From: Rhizobium mesosinicum
Lineage (GTDB): Bacteria; Pseudomonadota; Alphaproteobacteria; Rhizobiales; Rhizobiaceae
DNA: 64,000 nucleotides
Reading direction: 5' to 3'
Assembly (NCBI RefSeq): GCF_019511345.1
Contig: NZ_JAEUAK010000002.1
Coordinates: 62,001-126,000 of the forward strand
In this document: one piece after another, positions 45,907-55,668 of the stretch
How positions within the stretch are numbered: the stretch's first letter is position 1
Layout: each line of letters begins with the position of its first letter
The notes under the pieces: model-generated
Databases searched by the model: none
What the model was told of the DNA's origin: nothing
The model's input: the letters and a program-made list of their open reading frames with translations, nothing else
Made by a program: the position numbers and the translations under genes

Positions 45907-47154
45907 ATGACGAAAAACGCAATCGTGCTCGGCGCCGGTATCGTCGGGGTTTCGACAGCCATCCATCTTCAACGCCGCGGTCGGCAGGTGACCCTCATCG
46001 ACCGCAAGGAGCCGGGTAACGAAACCTCCTTCGGCAATGCCGGCCTGATCCAGCGCGAAGGCGTCATGCCCTACGGTTTTCCCCAGCAGCTCGGCCTGTT
46101 GCTGCGCTATGCGCTGAACAACCGGATCGATGCGCATTATCACCTGAAGGCATTGCCGAGCCAGCTCGCCTTCCTCGCCCGCTACTGGTGGAATTCCAAT
46201 CCGAAGCGGCATGAGATGATCACCAAGGCCTATGCGCCGCTGATCGAGAATTCGATCACCGAGCACAAGGACTTGATCGAGGCCTCGCATGCCGAAGCGC
46301 TGATCCGCAGGGATGGCTGGATGAAGATCTTTCGCACCGAGGCCAAACGCGACGAGGCCTTCGTGGAAGCTGCCGCCTGGAAGGATCAGTTCGGTGTCAG
46401 CTACGAGAGCCTGACATCTGCCGATATCGCCCGTCTTGAGCCGAGCATTACAGGGAATTTCGTCGGCGGTTTGCGCTGGATCGATCCCTGGTCGGTTCTC
46501 GATCCGCATGCGCTGACACGCGCCTATCGCAGTTACTTCGAAAGCCTTGGCGGCCGGTTCGTGAGCGGGGATGCGGCATCGCTCGGGCAGGCCGGCTCGG
46601 GCTGGAAGATCATGACGTCGGAGGGGTCCCTCGAGGCCGATGATGCCGTGCTGGCGCTCGGCCCCTGGGCGGCGGTCGCCACCCGCCGGTTCGGCTATTC
46701 CTTCCCGCTCGGCGTCAAGCGCGGCTACCACATGCATTATGGCGTGCAGGGCAATGCTGTGCTCAACAACTGGACTCTCGATTCCGAGCGCGGCTATTTC
46801 CTGGCGCCGATGAACAAGGGCGTGCGCCTGACGACGGGCGCGGAATTCGCAACGCTGGAGGCGCCGAAGACGCCGGTGCAACTCGACCGGGCCGAAGCCG
46901 TGGCGCGCACGATATTCCCGCTGGGCGAGAGACTGGATCCGGAACCGTGGATGGGTGCCCGGCCCTGCACGCCTGACATGATGCCGATCATCGGCAAGGC
47001 GCCGCGCCATCAGGGCCTGTGGTTTGCCTTCGGCCATGCCCATCACGGGCTGACGCTCGGGCCGGTGACGGGACGCGTGCTGGCGGAACTGATGACCGGA
47101 GAGACGCCGTTCATCAATATCTCGGCCTATTCGCCCAATCGGTTCAACCCGTAA
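45907..47154 (+). CDS. FAD-dependent D-amino-acid dehydrogenase-like protein (DadA family)
   Basis: A 415-aa DAO-type flavoprotein. Residues 5-33 carry IVLGAGIVGVSTAIHLQRRG (GxGxxG) and the FAD motif extends to IDRKEPGNETSFGNAGLIQ. The C-terminal segment is GARPCTPDMMPIIGKAPRHQ with GLWFAFGHAHHGLTLGP, the DadA/glycine-oxidase hallmark. ATG 45907 is preferred over 45895. The start follows the ICMT gene by 76 bp on the same strand, and it overlaps convergent gntK by 11 bp. The substrate (D-amino acid or a proline-like imino acid) is not evident. Confidence 0.9.
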   Translation: MTKNAIVLGAGIVGVSTAIHLQRRGRQVTLIDRKEPGNETSFGNAGLIQREGVMPYGFPQQLGLLLRYALNNRIDAHYHLKALPSQLAFLARYWWNSNPKRHEMITKAYAPLIENSITEHKDLIEASHAEALIRRDGWMKIFRTEAKRDEAFVEAAAWKDQFGVSYESLTSADIARLEPSITGNFVGGLRWIDPWSVLDPHALTRAYRSYFESLGGRFVSGDAASLGQAGSGWKIMTSEGSLEADDAVLALGPWAAVATRRFGYSFPLGVKRGYHMHYGVQGNAVLNNWTLDSERGYFLAPMNKGVRLTTGAEFATLEAPKTPVQLDRAEAVARTIFPLGERLDPEPWMGARPCTPDMMPIIGKAPRHQGLWFAFGHAHHGLTLGPVTGRVLAELMTGETPFINISAYSPNRFNP

Positions 47155-47680
47155 TGCCGAGGGCGGCGAGAGCCTTCAGGGCTTTCGCCGCGATATCGTT
47201 GATTGTGTCCTTGATATCGACGGTGACGACACCGGGCTCGCCGGTCGGCACTTCCAGCGTCTGCAGCTGGCTTTCCAAGAGCGAGGTCGGCATGAAATGG
47301 CCCTTGCGGTGCGCCATGCGGTCCGTCAGCAGCTCTTTCGAGCCTTCGAGATAGACGAAATAGAGGTTGCCGCCCGCTGCCGCCCGCAAGCGGTCGCGGT
47401 AGATCCGCTTCAGCGCCGAGCAGGAGACGATGATGCCTTCGCCTTTGGCAAGCGATGCCTTCATCGTCTCGCCGATGCGGTCGAGCCAGGGCATCCGGTC
47501 CTCGTCGGTCAGCGGAATGCCCTTCGACATTTTCTCGACGTTGGAAGCGGGATGAAGGGCATCGCCCTCGACGAACGGCAGGCCGAGGCCCGCCGCTATC
47601 TTTTCGCCGATCGAAGATTTGCCGGAACCGCTCACTCCCATGACGATGATTGCATGGAGGCTTCCGTTATTCTCGGTCAT
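47144..47680 (-). CDS. gntK: Gluconokinase
   Basis: Phosphorylates gluconate to 6-phosphogluconate for the Entner-Doudoroff or pentose phosphate route. The 178-aa P-loop kinase has IIVMGVSGSGKSSIGEK (Walker A), FVEGDALHPASNVEKMSKGI (substrate-binding Asp/His region), LTDEDRMPWLDRI, and VSCSALKRIYRDRLR. These match the GntK/IdnK short form. It overlaps the convergent DadA-like gene by 11 bp. No gluconate permease lies nearby in the window. Confidence 0.95.
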   Translation of the reverse strand: MTENNGSLHAIIVMGVSGSGKSSIGEKIAAGLGLPFVEGDALHPASNVEKMSKGIPLTDEDRMPWLDRIGETMKASLAKGEGIIVSCSALKRIYRDRLRAAAGGNLYFVYLEGSKELLTDRMAHRKGHFMPTSLLESQLQTLEVPTGEPGVVTVDIKDTINDIAAKALKALAALGITG

Positions 47681-47722
47681 CGCTCATCTCGCTCATCGTT
47701 TTAGCGTGAGATATCTGCGGCC

Positions 47723-48565
47723 TTACCCGGCTGCAGAGACGGCGGCGGCCTTGCGTGCAAGACGTGCCTTGATCGTATCGACATCCGCCCGCGGGGTCGC
47801 TGCAAACAGGGTCTTGGTATAGTTATGCTGCGGATCGTTGAAAACCTGCTCCCGCGTGCCGTATTCGACCGCCTCGCCGAAATACATCACCATAACCTCG
47901 TCTGCCATATAGCGAACAACCGAGAGGTCGTGGCTGATGAAGACATAGGTCAGGTTCAACTCGTCCTGCAGGTCCGCGAGAAGGTTGAGCACCTGGGCCT
48001 GTACAGACAGGTCGAGTGCGGAGACCGGTTCGTCGAGAACCAGAAGCCGTGGGTTCAGCATCAGCGCGCGGGCAATGGCGACACGCTGGCGCTGGCCGCC
48101 CGAGAACATGTGCGGAAAGCGGTTGAAATGAACGTCCTGCAGGCCGACCTTTCTCAGCATCGCCATTGCCAGGTCGCGCCGCTCGGAAGCCGGCGTGTTG
48201 GTGTTGATGATCAGCGGTTCCATCAGGATATCGCCGATCTTCTTGCGCGGATTGAGCGATCCGTAGGGATTCTGGAAGACGATCTGGACCTTTCGGCGGA
48301 TTTCCGGCGTCAGATCGCCCTTGAAGATATCGACCTTCTTGCCGTCGATGAAGAGTTCGCCCGACGTGGCGGGATCGATCATCGTCACGATGCGGGCAAG
48401 CGTCGACTTGCCGCAGCCGCTTTCGCCGACGATCGCAAGCGTCTTCCCCTGCTCCACGCTGAAGCTCACGCCCTTGACGGCATGAACCGTCCTCGCCTTC
48501 TTGAAGAGGCCACCCGGCAGGTAATAGTCGCGGACGATGTTCTTTCCTTCGAGAACTGGCGTCAT
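47723..48565 (-). CDS. dppF: Dipeptide ABC transporter ATP-binding protein DppF
   Basis: One of the two ATPases of the dpp importer. The 280-aa protein has Walker A GESGCGKST, signature SGGQRQR, Walker B LLVLDEPVSALD and the H-loop. The C-terminal oligopeptide/dipeptide extension (YGTREQVFNDPQHNYTKTLF) is also present. It overlaps dppD by 1 bp, and the last residues run to the stop at 47723. Confidence 0.95.
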   Translation of the reverse strand: MTPVLEGKNIVRDYYLPGGLFKKARTVHAVKGVSFSVEQGKTLAIVGESGCGKSTLARIVTMIDPATSGELFIDGKKVDIFKGDLTPEIRRKVQIVFQNPYGSLNPRKKIGDILMEPLIINTNTPASERRDLAMAMLRKVGLQDVHFNRFPHMFSGGQRQRVAIARALMLNPRLLVLDEPVSALDLSVQAQVLNLLADLQDELNLTYVFISHDLSVVRYMADEVMVMYFGEAVEYGTREQVFNDPQHNYTKTLFAATPRADVDTIKARLARKAAAVSAAG

Positions 48566-49416
48566 CAGGCCGCTCCCTCCACAGTCTTATTCGGATTGAA
48601 AAGTTCGCCGATGGTCGGCAGACGGTCGCCGGTCGCATTATCAGGAAGGGCGGCGAGCAGTGCCCGCGTGTAATCGCTCTTCGGCGCTTCGAAGAGCGAG
48701 AGCACGTCGGCCTCTTCCATCTTGCGGCCCTTGTACTGGACGATCACCCGGTCGGCCGTTTCTGCGACCACGCCCATATTGTGGGTGATCATGATCAGGC
48801 CCATGCGATGTTCCGTCTGCAGGCGCATCAGCAGGTCGAGGATCTGCTTCTGGATGGTCACGTCGAGAGCGGTGGTCGGCTCGTCGGCGATCAGGAGCTT
48901 CGGGTTGCAGGCAATCGCGATGGCGATCATGACGCGCTGGCACTGACCGCCCGACATCTGGTGCGGGAAATGGCCAAGCCGCTCGGCGGGATCGGGAATG
49001 CCGACCGCCTGGAACAACTCGATTGCGCGCTTGCGCCGCGCCGCCTTGTCCAGACCGAGGTGAATTCTCAGCACCTCTTCGATCTGGAAGCCGACGGTGA
49101 AGCAGGGATTGAGGCTGGCGATCGGCTCCTGGAAGATCATCGACATATCCTTGCCGATGATCTCGCGCCGCTTGGCGCCGGACATGCCGAGCAGGTTCTG
49201 GCCGTCAAAGACCATCTTGTCGGCCGTCACCTTTGCCGTCCAGGGCAGAAGGCCCATGGCGGCCAGCATCGAGACCGACTTGCCGGAGCCGGATTCCCCG
49301 ACGATCGCCAGGACTTCACCGGCATCGACCTTCAGCGAAACGCCGTCGACGGCGCGGAAAGGGCCGGTCGAGGTCTGGAATTCGACGACGAGATTTTCAA
49401 TTTCGAGAAGCGCCAT
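48565..49416 (-). CDS. dppD: Dipeptide ABC transporter ATP-binding protein DppD
   Basis: Second ATPase of the dpp importer, 283 aa. Walker A is GESGSGKSV, the signature is SGGQCQR (with Cys where Gln/Arg is usual), Walker B is [12 protein letters not shown], and the H-loop lies in [12 protein letters not shown]-terminal oligo_HPY-like tail ([17 protein letters not shown]) is typical of peptide importers. It lies 1 bp after dppC and overlaps dppF by 1 bp. Confidence 0.95.
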   Translation of the reverse strand: MALLEIENLVVEFQTSTGPFRAVDGVSLKVDAGEVLAIVGESGSGKSVSMLAAMGLLPWTAKVTADKMVFDGQNLLGMSGAKRREIIGKDMSMIFQEPIASLNPCFTVGFQIEEVLRIHLGLDKAARRKRAIELFQAVGIPDPAERLGHFPHQMSGGQCQRVMIAIAIACNPKLLIADEPTTALDVTIQKQILDLLMRLQTEHRMGLIMITHNMGVVAETADRVIVQYKGRKMEEADVLSLFEAPKSDYTRALLAALPDNATGDRLPTIGELFNPNKTVEGAA

Positions 49417-49417
49417 C

Positions 49418-50308
<891 letters not shown>

Positions 50309-50317
50309 GGACCGCTC

Positions 50318-51322
50318 CTAGTGTCTGATACGCGGATTGATGAAGCCGTAGGCCAGGTCGACGATCAGGTTCACCAGCATGATGATGCCGGCGATCAACA
50401 GAAGACCGCCCTGGACGACTGCATAGTCGCGTTTGAAGACAGCATCGACCATCCACTTGCCGATACCCGGCCAGGAGAAGATCGTTTCGGTGAGAATGGC
50501 GCCTGCGAGCAGCACGCCGACCTGCAGGCCGATGGTGGTGACGACCGGGATCATGGCGTTTCTGAGCGCATGAACGCCGACGACGCGCAACGGTGCCAGG
50601 CCCTTGGAACGGGCGGTGCGCACATAATCCTCGCCCAGCACTTCGAGCATCGCCGAGCGGGTCTGGCGGGCAATAACCGCAAGCGGAATGGTGGCAAGCA
50701 CCACGGTCGGCAGAATGAGATAGCTGACGGCCGAGGCGAACGCGCCCTTCTGGCCGGAGAGCAAACTGTCGATCAGCATGAAGCCGGTGACAGGTTTGAA
50801 GAAATACATCAGCGAGATGCGGCCGGAGACGGGCGTCCAGCCGAGATAGCCGGAGAAGAAGATGATGAGCAGCAGGCCCCACCAGAAGATCGGCATCGAA
50901 TAGCCGATCAGGGCGACGCCCATCACGCTCTGATCGAACCAGGTTCCGCGCTTGACGGCAGCGAAGACGCCGGCCGGCACGCCGAGAAGGATTGCCACCA
51001 GGATGGCGCAGAGCGAAAGCTCAAGCGTTGCCGGGAAGAGCGTGAAGAATTCGCCGAGGACCGCACGTTTGGTGACGATCGAGGTACCGAGATCGCCGTG
51101 CAGCACTTTTCCGAGATAATCGAAATACTGCACATACATGGGCCGGTCGAAACCGAGATCGTGCATGATCTGGGCGTGACGTTCGGGTGCCATGGTTCGT
51201 TCGCCCGACAACAGCATGACGGGATCGCCGGGAAGCAGGCGGATGAACGAGAAGGCAATGAGCGAAACGCCGAGGAAGGTCGGTATCAGGACTGCGAGGC
51301 GCCCGATGAAAAATCGCAACAT
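50318..51322 (-). CDS. dppB: Dipeptide ABC transporter permease DppB
   Basis: A 334-aa permease, with six hydrophobic segments; the N-terminal LRFFIGRLAVLIPTFLGVSL and the large first periplasmic loop are characteristic of DppB/OppB. The EAA-type loop is GEDYVRTARSKGLAPLRVVG with HALRNAMIPVVTTIG. It follows dppA after an 86-bp gap that contains a strong hairpin. Confidence 0.94.
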   Translation of the reverse strand: MLRFFIGRLAVLIPTFLGVSLIAFSFIRLLPGDPVMLLSGERTMAPERHAQIMHDLGFDRPMYVQYFDYLGKVLHGDLGTSIVTKRAVLGEFFTLFPATLELSLCAILVAILLGVPAGVFAAVKRGTWFDQSVMGVALIGYSMPIFWWGLLLIIFFSGYLGWTPVSGRISLMYFFKPVTGFMLIDSLLSGQKGAFASAVSYLILPTVVLATIPLAVIARQTRSAMLEVLGEDYVRTARSKGLAPLRVVGVHALRNAMIPVVTTIGLQVGVLLAGAILTETIFSWPGIGKWMVDAVFKRDYAVVQGGLLLIAGIIMLVNLIVDLAYGFINPRIRH

Positions 51323-51342
51323 AGCAGGTTGTCCAATAGTTT

Positions 51343-51371
51343 CCGGCGGTCAGGTGGAACCTGACCGCCGG
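51343..51371 (-). terminator. Strong intra-operon hairpin between dppA and dppB
   Basis: Perfect 13-bp arms (51343-51355 and 51359-51371, CCGGCGGTCAGGT and its complement) around a GGA loop, with no U tract after it. Such structures usually stabilise the dppA message or reduce transcription into the permease genes, so DppA is made in excess. Confidence 0.8.
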
Positions 51372-51408
51372 TCGAGCCCGGTTTCAGCCGGGCAGTTTAT
51401 CATTTTTC

Positions 51409-53004
51409 TTATTCGGCGATATCAACGCCGTCGAAGCGGTGGATGCCGAGCGGATCCATATGGAAGCCAGACACCTTCTTGCTGACCGGAACGAAGACCA
51501 GCGAGTGGTCGAGCGGAGCCCAGGGAGCTTCCTTCTTGAAGATTTCCTGTGCTTCTTCGTAGAACTTCGTGCGGGCAGCAACGTCAGCCGTTTCCTTGGC
51601 CTTCGTCATCAGCGCGTCGTAGTCCTTGTTGCACCACTGAGCGCGGTTGTTGCCGCCGACAGCGTCGCAGCCGAGCAGCGTGTCCATGAAGTTGTCAGGG
51701 TCACCGTTGTCGCCGGTCCAGCCGAGGATGACGGCGCCATCGCGCTTCACATCGGAGGAGAGCTTCAGGTATTCCGCCCATTCATGAGTGACGATCTCGA
51801 CCTTGACGCCGACCTTGGCAAAGTCTGCCTGAATGAGTTCGGCAGCACGGCGAGCGTTCAGCATGTACGGGCGCGAAACCGGCATTGCCCAGACCTTCAT
51901 GGAGAGGTCCTTGACGCCAGCGGCTGCGAGAGCCTTCTTGGCGCCTTCCGGATCGTACTTGTCGTCTTCGATCTTGTCGTTATAGGACCACATGGTCGGC
52001 GGGATCGGGTTCTTGGCAACCTGGGCAGCGCCCTGGAAGACGGCGTCGATGATCGCCTTCTTGTTGATCGCCATGTTCAGCGCGCGGCGGACTTCCGGCT
52101 TGTCGAACGGAGCCTGCTGGGTGTTGTAAGCGAGGAAGCCGACGTTCAGGCCAGCCTGTTCCATGACCGTGAGGTTCGGATCCTTCTTGAGTTCGGCAAC
52201 GTCGGCAGCGTTCGGATACGGAACGAGGTGGCACTCGCCGGCCTTCAGCTTCTGGGCGCGGACAGCTGCATCAGGCGTGATCGCGAAGACGAGATCGTCG
52301 ATCTTTTCCTTGCCCTTGAAGTAGGTCTCGTTGGCCTTGTAGCGGATGACGGCATCCGTCTGATAGGCAACGAAGGTGAACGGGCCGGTACCGAGCGGCT
52401 GCTGGTTCAGCTGGGCCATCTTGCCGTCAGCGGCGAGCTTGTCGGCATATTCCTTGGAAACGATGGAGGCGAAGTCCATGGCGAGGTCGGCCAAGAACGG
52501 CGCTTCCGGATTGTTCAGCGTGAACTTGACCGTCAGATCGTCAACCTTTTCGACCGACTTGATGAGTTCGGGGAAGCCCATGCCGGCAGCGTATTCGTAA
52601 GAACCGCCTTCGACATATTTGTTCCACGGGTTGTCGGACTTGATCTGGCGCTCGAAGGAGAAGACGACGTCGTCAGCGGTCAGATCGCGCGACGGAGTGA
52701 AGAAATCGGTCGTCTGGAACTTCACGCCGGGATGCAGCTTGAACGTATATTCCTTGCCGTCGGGAGAAACCGTCCAGCTGTCGGCAACGCCCGGCTCGAT
52801 CTCTGTTCCGCCGTGCTTGAATTCAACGAGGCGGCTGTAGACCGTACGCGAAGAGGCGTCGAAGGTCGTGCCTGCCGTGTAGAGGCTCGGATCGAAGCCT
52901 TCCGGCGATCCTTCGGCGCAATAGACAAGCGTCTTGGAATACGCGGCGGTGGCCATGACCGAAGCCAGGGCTGTCGCTGCGAGCAGGACAGAGAATTTTT
53001 TCAT
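51409..53004 (-). CDS. dppA: Dipeptide ABC transporter substrate-binding protein DppA
   Basis: Periplasmic peptide-binding protein, 531 aa, SBP family 5. The signal peptide is residues 1-22 (SVLLAATALASVMATAAYS). The mature protein has YCAEGSPEGFDPSLYTAGT at the N-terminus, the SBP5 motif PSRDLTADDVVFSFERQI, a central QQPLGTGPFTFVAYQTDAVI, and a C-terminal RTKFYEEAQEIFKKEAPWAP. In Escherichia coli DppA also binds haem for delivery. The neighbour rirA, an iron regulator, lies directly upstream on the same strand. Confidence 0.95.
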   Translation of the reverse strand: MKKFSVLLAATALASVMATAAYSKTLVYCAEGSPEGFDPSLYTAGTTFDASSRTVYSRLVEFKHGGTEIEPGVADSWTVSPDGKEYTFKLHPGVKFQTTDFFTPSRDLTADDVVFSFERQIKSDNPWNKYVEGGSYEYAAGMGFPELIKSVEKVDDLTVKFTLNNPEAPFLADLAMDFASIVSKEYADKLAADGKMAQLNQQPLGTGPFTFVAYQTDAVIRYKANETYFKGKEKIDDLVFAITPDAAVRAQKLKAGECHLVPYPNAADVAELKKDPNLTVMEQAGLNVGFLAYNTQQAPFDKPEVRRALNMAINKKAIIDAVFQGAAQVAKNPIPPTMWSYNDKIEDDKYDPEGAKKALAAAGVKDLSMKVWAMPVSRPYMLNARRAAELIQADFAKVGVKVEIVTHEWAEYLKLSSDVKRDGAVILGWTGDNGDPDNFMDTLLGCDAVGGNNRAQWCNKDYDALMTKAKETADVAARTKFYEEAQEIFKKEAPWAPLDHSLVFVPVSKKVSGFHMDPLGIHRFDGVDIAE

Positions 53005-53349
53005 GATATCGTTTCCCAGGTTTGTTCTTTTTTGATCTTTAGAGATCAGGCGCTCATTAGCCCGATCGGCGGGCCGATGGAACGATATTTATTTGCTGAA
53101 AGCAACGGCGTCCGCAGAAAATTTTTCCAGATAAGCAATTTTAGAAATTTTCGGTCAAAAATAGGCCAAAATTTGCAAGATTGAAGCACGTTCAACCGCG
53201 TTTTTGTCGCTTTTGGTACAATTTAGCGTCGCGGAAGGCGTTGAGAACGATTTCGACGGCTCTGATAATATCAACAATCCATGGGTGCAAATGAAAACCA
53301 TGGCTGTCGAAAACGGCCGTGGTTCATGACGATATCAGAAATCCAAGTG
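53005..53349 (-). other. Gene-free interval between rirA and dppA
   Basis: A 345-bp intergenic stretch, AT-rich for this window, holding the probable dppA promoter. The rirA terminator-like hairpin is at 53296-53324 (imperfect AACCATGGC/GCCGTGGTT arms followed by TTTTCATTTG on the minus strand). I see no small gene and no TGA-N9-TCA match here. Confidence 0.65.
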
Positions 53350-53829
53350 TCAGGCAGCCGGTGCCGGAATGACGGGCTTGCGATAGTGCTGTTCGCCGGT
53401 GAGGCCGAGGAGGAAGTTGATCTGCGGCCGCGCCTTGACCAGATCGTCGATCGAATATTCGGTCAGCACGTCGAAGAAGGCATTCAGCGCCTTGCGCAGC
53501 GCCGAGTTGAGGCCGCAACTGTCGACCAGCGGGCATTCGATCGCGCCGTCTTCAAAGCATTCCGCCATGGCGAAGCTGTCTTCGGTGACCTTAACTACGT
53601 CGAAGAGACTGATATCGGTCGCCGGCTTGCCAAGGCGGACACCGCCATTGCGGCCGCGCACCGTCTCGACAAGGCCCGCCTTGTTCAGAGGCTGCAGAAT
53701 CTTGAAGAGAAAGAGCTCGGAAACACCGTATGCCCTGGCAATCTCCGGAATCCGGCTCAAATGTCCTTCATTGGCTGCACAATACATCAACATGCGAACC
53801 GCATAGTTGGTCTGCTTCGTCAACCGCAT
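53350..53829 (-). CDS. rirA: Rhizobial iron regulator RirA (Rrf2 family)
   Basis: Iron-responsive global repressor that binds a 4Fe-4S cluster and represses iron-uptake genes when iron is replete. The 159-aa protein has the Rrf2 winged HTH (residues 1-62, including MRLTKQTNYAVRMLMYCAAN and IARAYGVSELFLFKILQPL). The cluster cysteines are Cys91, Cys99 and Cys105 (AECFED, IECPLV, DSCGL), the exact positions reported for R. leguminosarum RirA. ATG 53829 was chosen; the long upstream frame is not conserved. A TGA-N9-TCA operator match lies 68-83 bp upstream. The dpp operon lies downstream on the same strand. Confidence 0.96.
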   Translation of the reverse strand: MRLTKQTNYAVRMLMYCAANEGHLSRIPEIARAYGVSELFLFKILQPLNKAGLVETVRGRNGGVRLGKPATDISLFDVVKVTEDSFAMAECFEDGAIECPLVDSCGLNSALRKALNAFFDVLTEYSIDDLVKARPQINFLLGLTGEQHYRKPVIPAPAA

Positions 53830-53897
53830 GCCGATCTCCTGAATCTCTTTACAGAGCGTATATAGTGGCTTTCGCAGTTTTGAACAATTCCAAAATA

Positions 53898-53912
53898 TGA
53901 AATTCACATTCA
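53898..53912. promoter_or_regulatory. Candidate IRO box (TGA-N9-TCA) upstream of rirA
   Basis: TGA (53898-53900), nine bases, TCA (53910-53912) fits the IRO consensus to which RirA binds in R. leguminosarum. It is 68 bp upstream of the rirA start, so it is placed well for autoregulation. It is a 6-position match, so confirmation needs a -35/-10 map. Confidence 0.55.
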
Positions 53913-53951
53913 CGTTTCCCGCGACTGCTCGCCGCAGCGTTTCCAAACGAA

Positions 53952-53976
53952 AACAGGCCCTTCTCGGGCCTGTTTC
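53952..53976 (-). terminator. Rho-independent terminator after mmsA
   Basis: AAACAGGCCC and GGGCCTGTTT arms around TTCTC, 24-48 bp downstream of the mmsA stop (54000) on the minus strand, followed by TTCG. Confidence 0.8.
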
Positions 53977-53999
53977 CAGATGACGAAAGATAAGTTTGA

Positions 54000-55496
54000 T
54001 CACTTCATCGTCGGCATGACGAATTCGGCACCGCTCTTGATGCCTGACGGCCAGCGGGCGGTAACGGTCTTGGTCCTGGTCCAGAACTTGATCGAATCCG
54101 TGCCATGCTGATTCAGGTCGCCGAAGCTCGAGGCCTTCCAGCCGCCGAAGGAGTGATAAGCGAGCGGAACCGGGATCGGAACATTGATGCCGATCATGCC
54201 GATATTGATGCGGGAGGCGAAGTCGCGGGCGGCGTCGCCGTCACGGGTGTAGATCGCGACGCCGTTGCCGTATTCATGCTTCATCGGCAGGTCGAGGGCT
54301 TCTTCGTAGTTCTTGGCACGAACGACGGAGAGAACCGGTCCGAAGATTTCCGTCTTGTAGATGTCCATGTCCGGTGTGACGTTGTCGAACAGCGTACCGC
54401 CGACGAAATAGCCGTTTTCATAACCCTGCAGCTTGAAGCCACGGCCGTCGACGACAAGCTTTGCACCTTCTTCTACGCCGCGGTCGATAAGGCCGTTGAC
54501 GCGATTGTAGGCATCCCTGGTGACCAGCGGTCCCATGTCGGCCTTTTCATCGGTATAGGGGCCGATGCGCAGGGATTCGATCTTGGGCGTGAGTTTCTCG
54601 ACGAGACGATTGGCGGTTTCCTCGCCGACGGGGACGGCAACGGAGATGGCCATGCAGCGCTCGCCAGCAGAACCGTAACCTGCGCCCATCAGCGCGTTGA
54701 CAGCCTGGTCCATATCGGCGTCAGGCATGATGATCATGTGGTTCTTGGCGCCGCCGAAGCACTGGGCGCGTTTACCGTTCATCGCAGCCGTTCCATAGAC
54801 GTAGCGGGCGATCGGCGTGGAGCCGACGAAGGAGACGGCGCCGATATCGGGATCGGTGAGGATCGCATCGACGGCCGTCTTGTCGCCGTTGACTACATTC
54901 AGGATGCCAGCGGGAAGACCGGCTTCGATCATCAGTTCGGCCAGGCGGATCGGAAGGGACGGATCACGCTCGGAGGGCTTCAGGATGAAGGCGTTGCCGC
55001 AGGCGATTGCCGGGGCAAACATCCACATCGGGATCATGCCCGGGAAGTTGAAAGGCGTGATGCCGGCGCCGATGCCGACGGGTTGGCGGATCGAATACAT
55101 GTCGATCGCCGGGCCGGCGCCTTCCGTAAATTCACCCTTGGCAAGATGCGGAATGCCGCAGACGAATTCGCAGACTTCGAGGCCGCGGATGATATCGCCC
55201 TTGGAATCCTCAACCGTCTTGCCATGCTCGCTGGAAAGCAGCGTTGCGAGCTCATCCATATGCTGGTTCAGGAGTTCGACGAACTTGAAGAAGACGCGAG
55301 CGCGGCGCTGCGGGTTGGTGGCAGCCCATTTCGGCTGCGCAGTCTTGGCATTTTCGACGGCGGCGCGCAGTTCCTCGACGCTTGCAAGCGCGACCTTTGC
55401 CTGCACTTCACCGGTCGCCGGGTTGAAGACATCGCTGGTGCGGCCGCTGGTGCCGGCGACGTTCTTGCCGCCGATGAAATGACCAATCTCACGCAT
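54000..55496 (-). CDS. mmsA: CoA-acylating methylmalonate-semialdehyde dehydrogenase
   Basis: Valine/thymine (and myo-inositol in IolA-type paralogues) degradation enzyme that oxidises methylmalonate or malonate semialdehyde to propionyl- or acetyl-CoA. The 498-aa ALDH has the RVFFKFVELLNQHMDELATL helix, the NAD/active-site segments FNFPGMIPMWMFAPAIACGN, KPSERDPS, AVSFVGSTPIARYVYG, and catalytic Cys in GYGSAGERCMAISV. The ending (TVTARWPSG) is as in MmsA. It is divergent from a LysR gene, and the ATG follows CAGGAGGAAC. Confidence 0.94.
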   Translation of the reverse strand: MREIGHFIGGKNVAGTSGRTSDVFNPATGEVQAKVALASVEELRAAVENAKTAQPKWAATNPQRRARVFFKFVELLNQHMDELATLLSSEHGKTVEDSKGDIIRGLEVCEFVCGIPHLAKGEFTEGAGPAIDMYSIRQPVGIGAGITPFNFPGMIPMWMFAPAIACGNAFILKPSERDPSLPIRLAELMIEAGLPAGILNVVNGDKTAVDAILTDPDIGAVSFVGSTPIARYVYGTAAMNGKRAQCFGGAKNHMIIMPDADMDQAVNALMGAGYGSAGERCMAISVAVPVGEETANRLVEKLTPKIESLRIGPYTDEKADMGPLVTRDAYNRVNGLIDRGVEEGAKLVVDGRGFKLQGYENGYFVGGTLFDNVTPDMDIYKTEIFGPVLSVVRAKNYEEALDLPMKHEYGNGVAIYTRDGDAARDFASRINIGMIGINVPIPVPLAYHSFGGWKASSFGDLNQHGTDSIKFWTRTKTVTARWPSGIKSGAEFVMPTMK

Positions 55497-55515
55497 GGGT
55501 GTTCCTCCTGATCTT

Positions 55516-55531
55516 TTGATGGGCGCATCAA
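55516..55531. promoter_or_regulatory. Perfect inverted repeat just upstream of mmsA
   Basis: TTGATG-GGCG-CATCAA lies 20-35 bp upstream of the mmsA start, overlapping the zone between promoter and ribosome-binding site. It is a candidate operator for a repressor or the divergent LysR protein. Confidence 0.45.
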
Positions 55532-55668
55532 TCGCACTTCAATTTGCACAAATCAATGCGCTGTAATAAGCAACCACTGTGCGCATATTATAGTTCTACT
55601 GCTGTGAACGGTGCTCCTTCTCCAAACTTGGCACGGTACACGGACAAGTCAAAGGGAGGGTCAAACGG

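Noticed and set aside
51439..53184. Plus-strand ORF (581 aa) opposite dppA
   Set aside because: Composition is antisense-like and the binding-protein motifs are on the minus strand.
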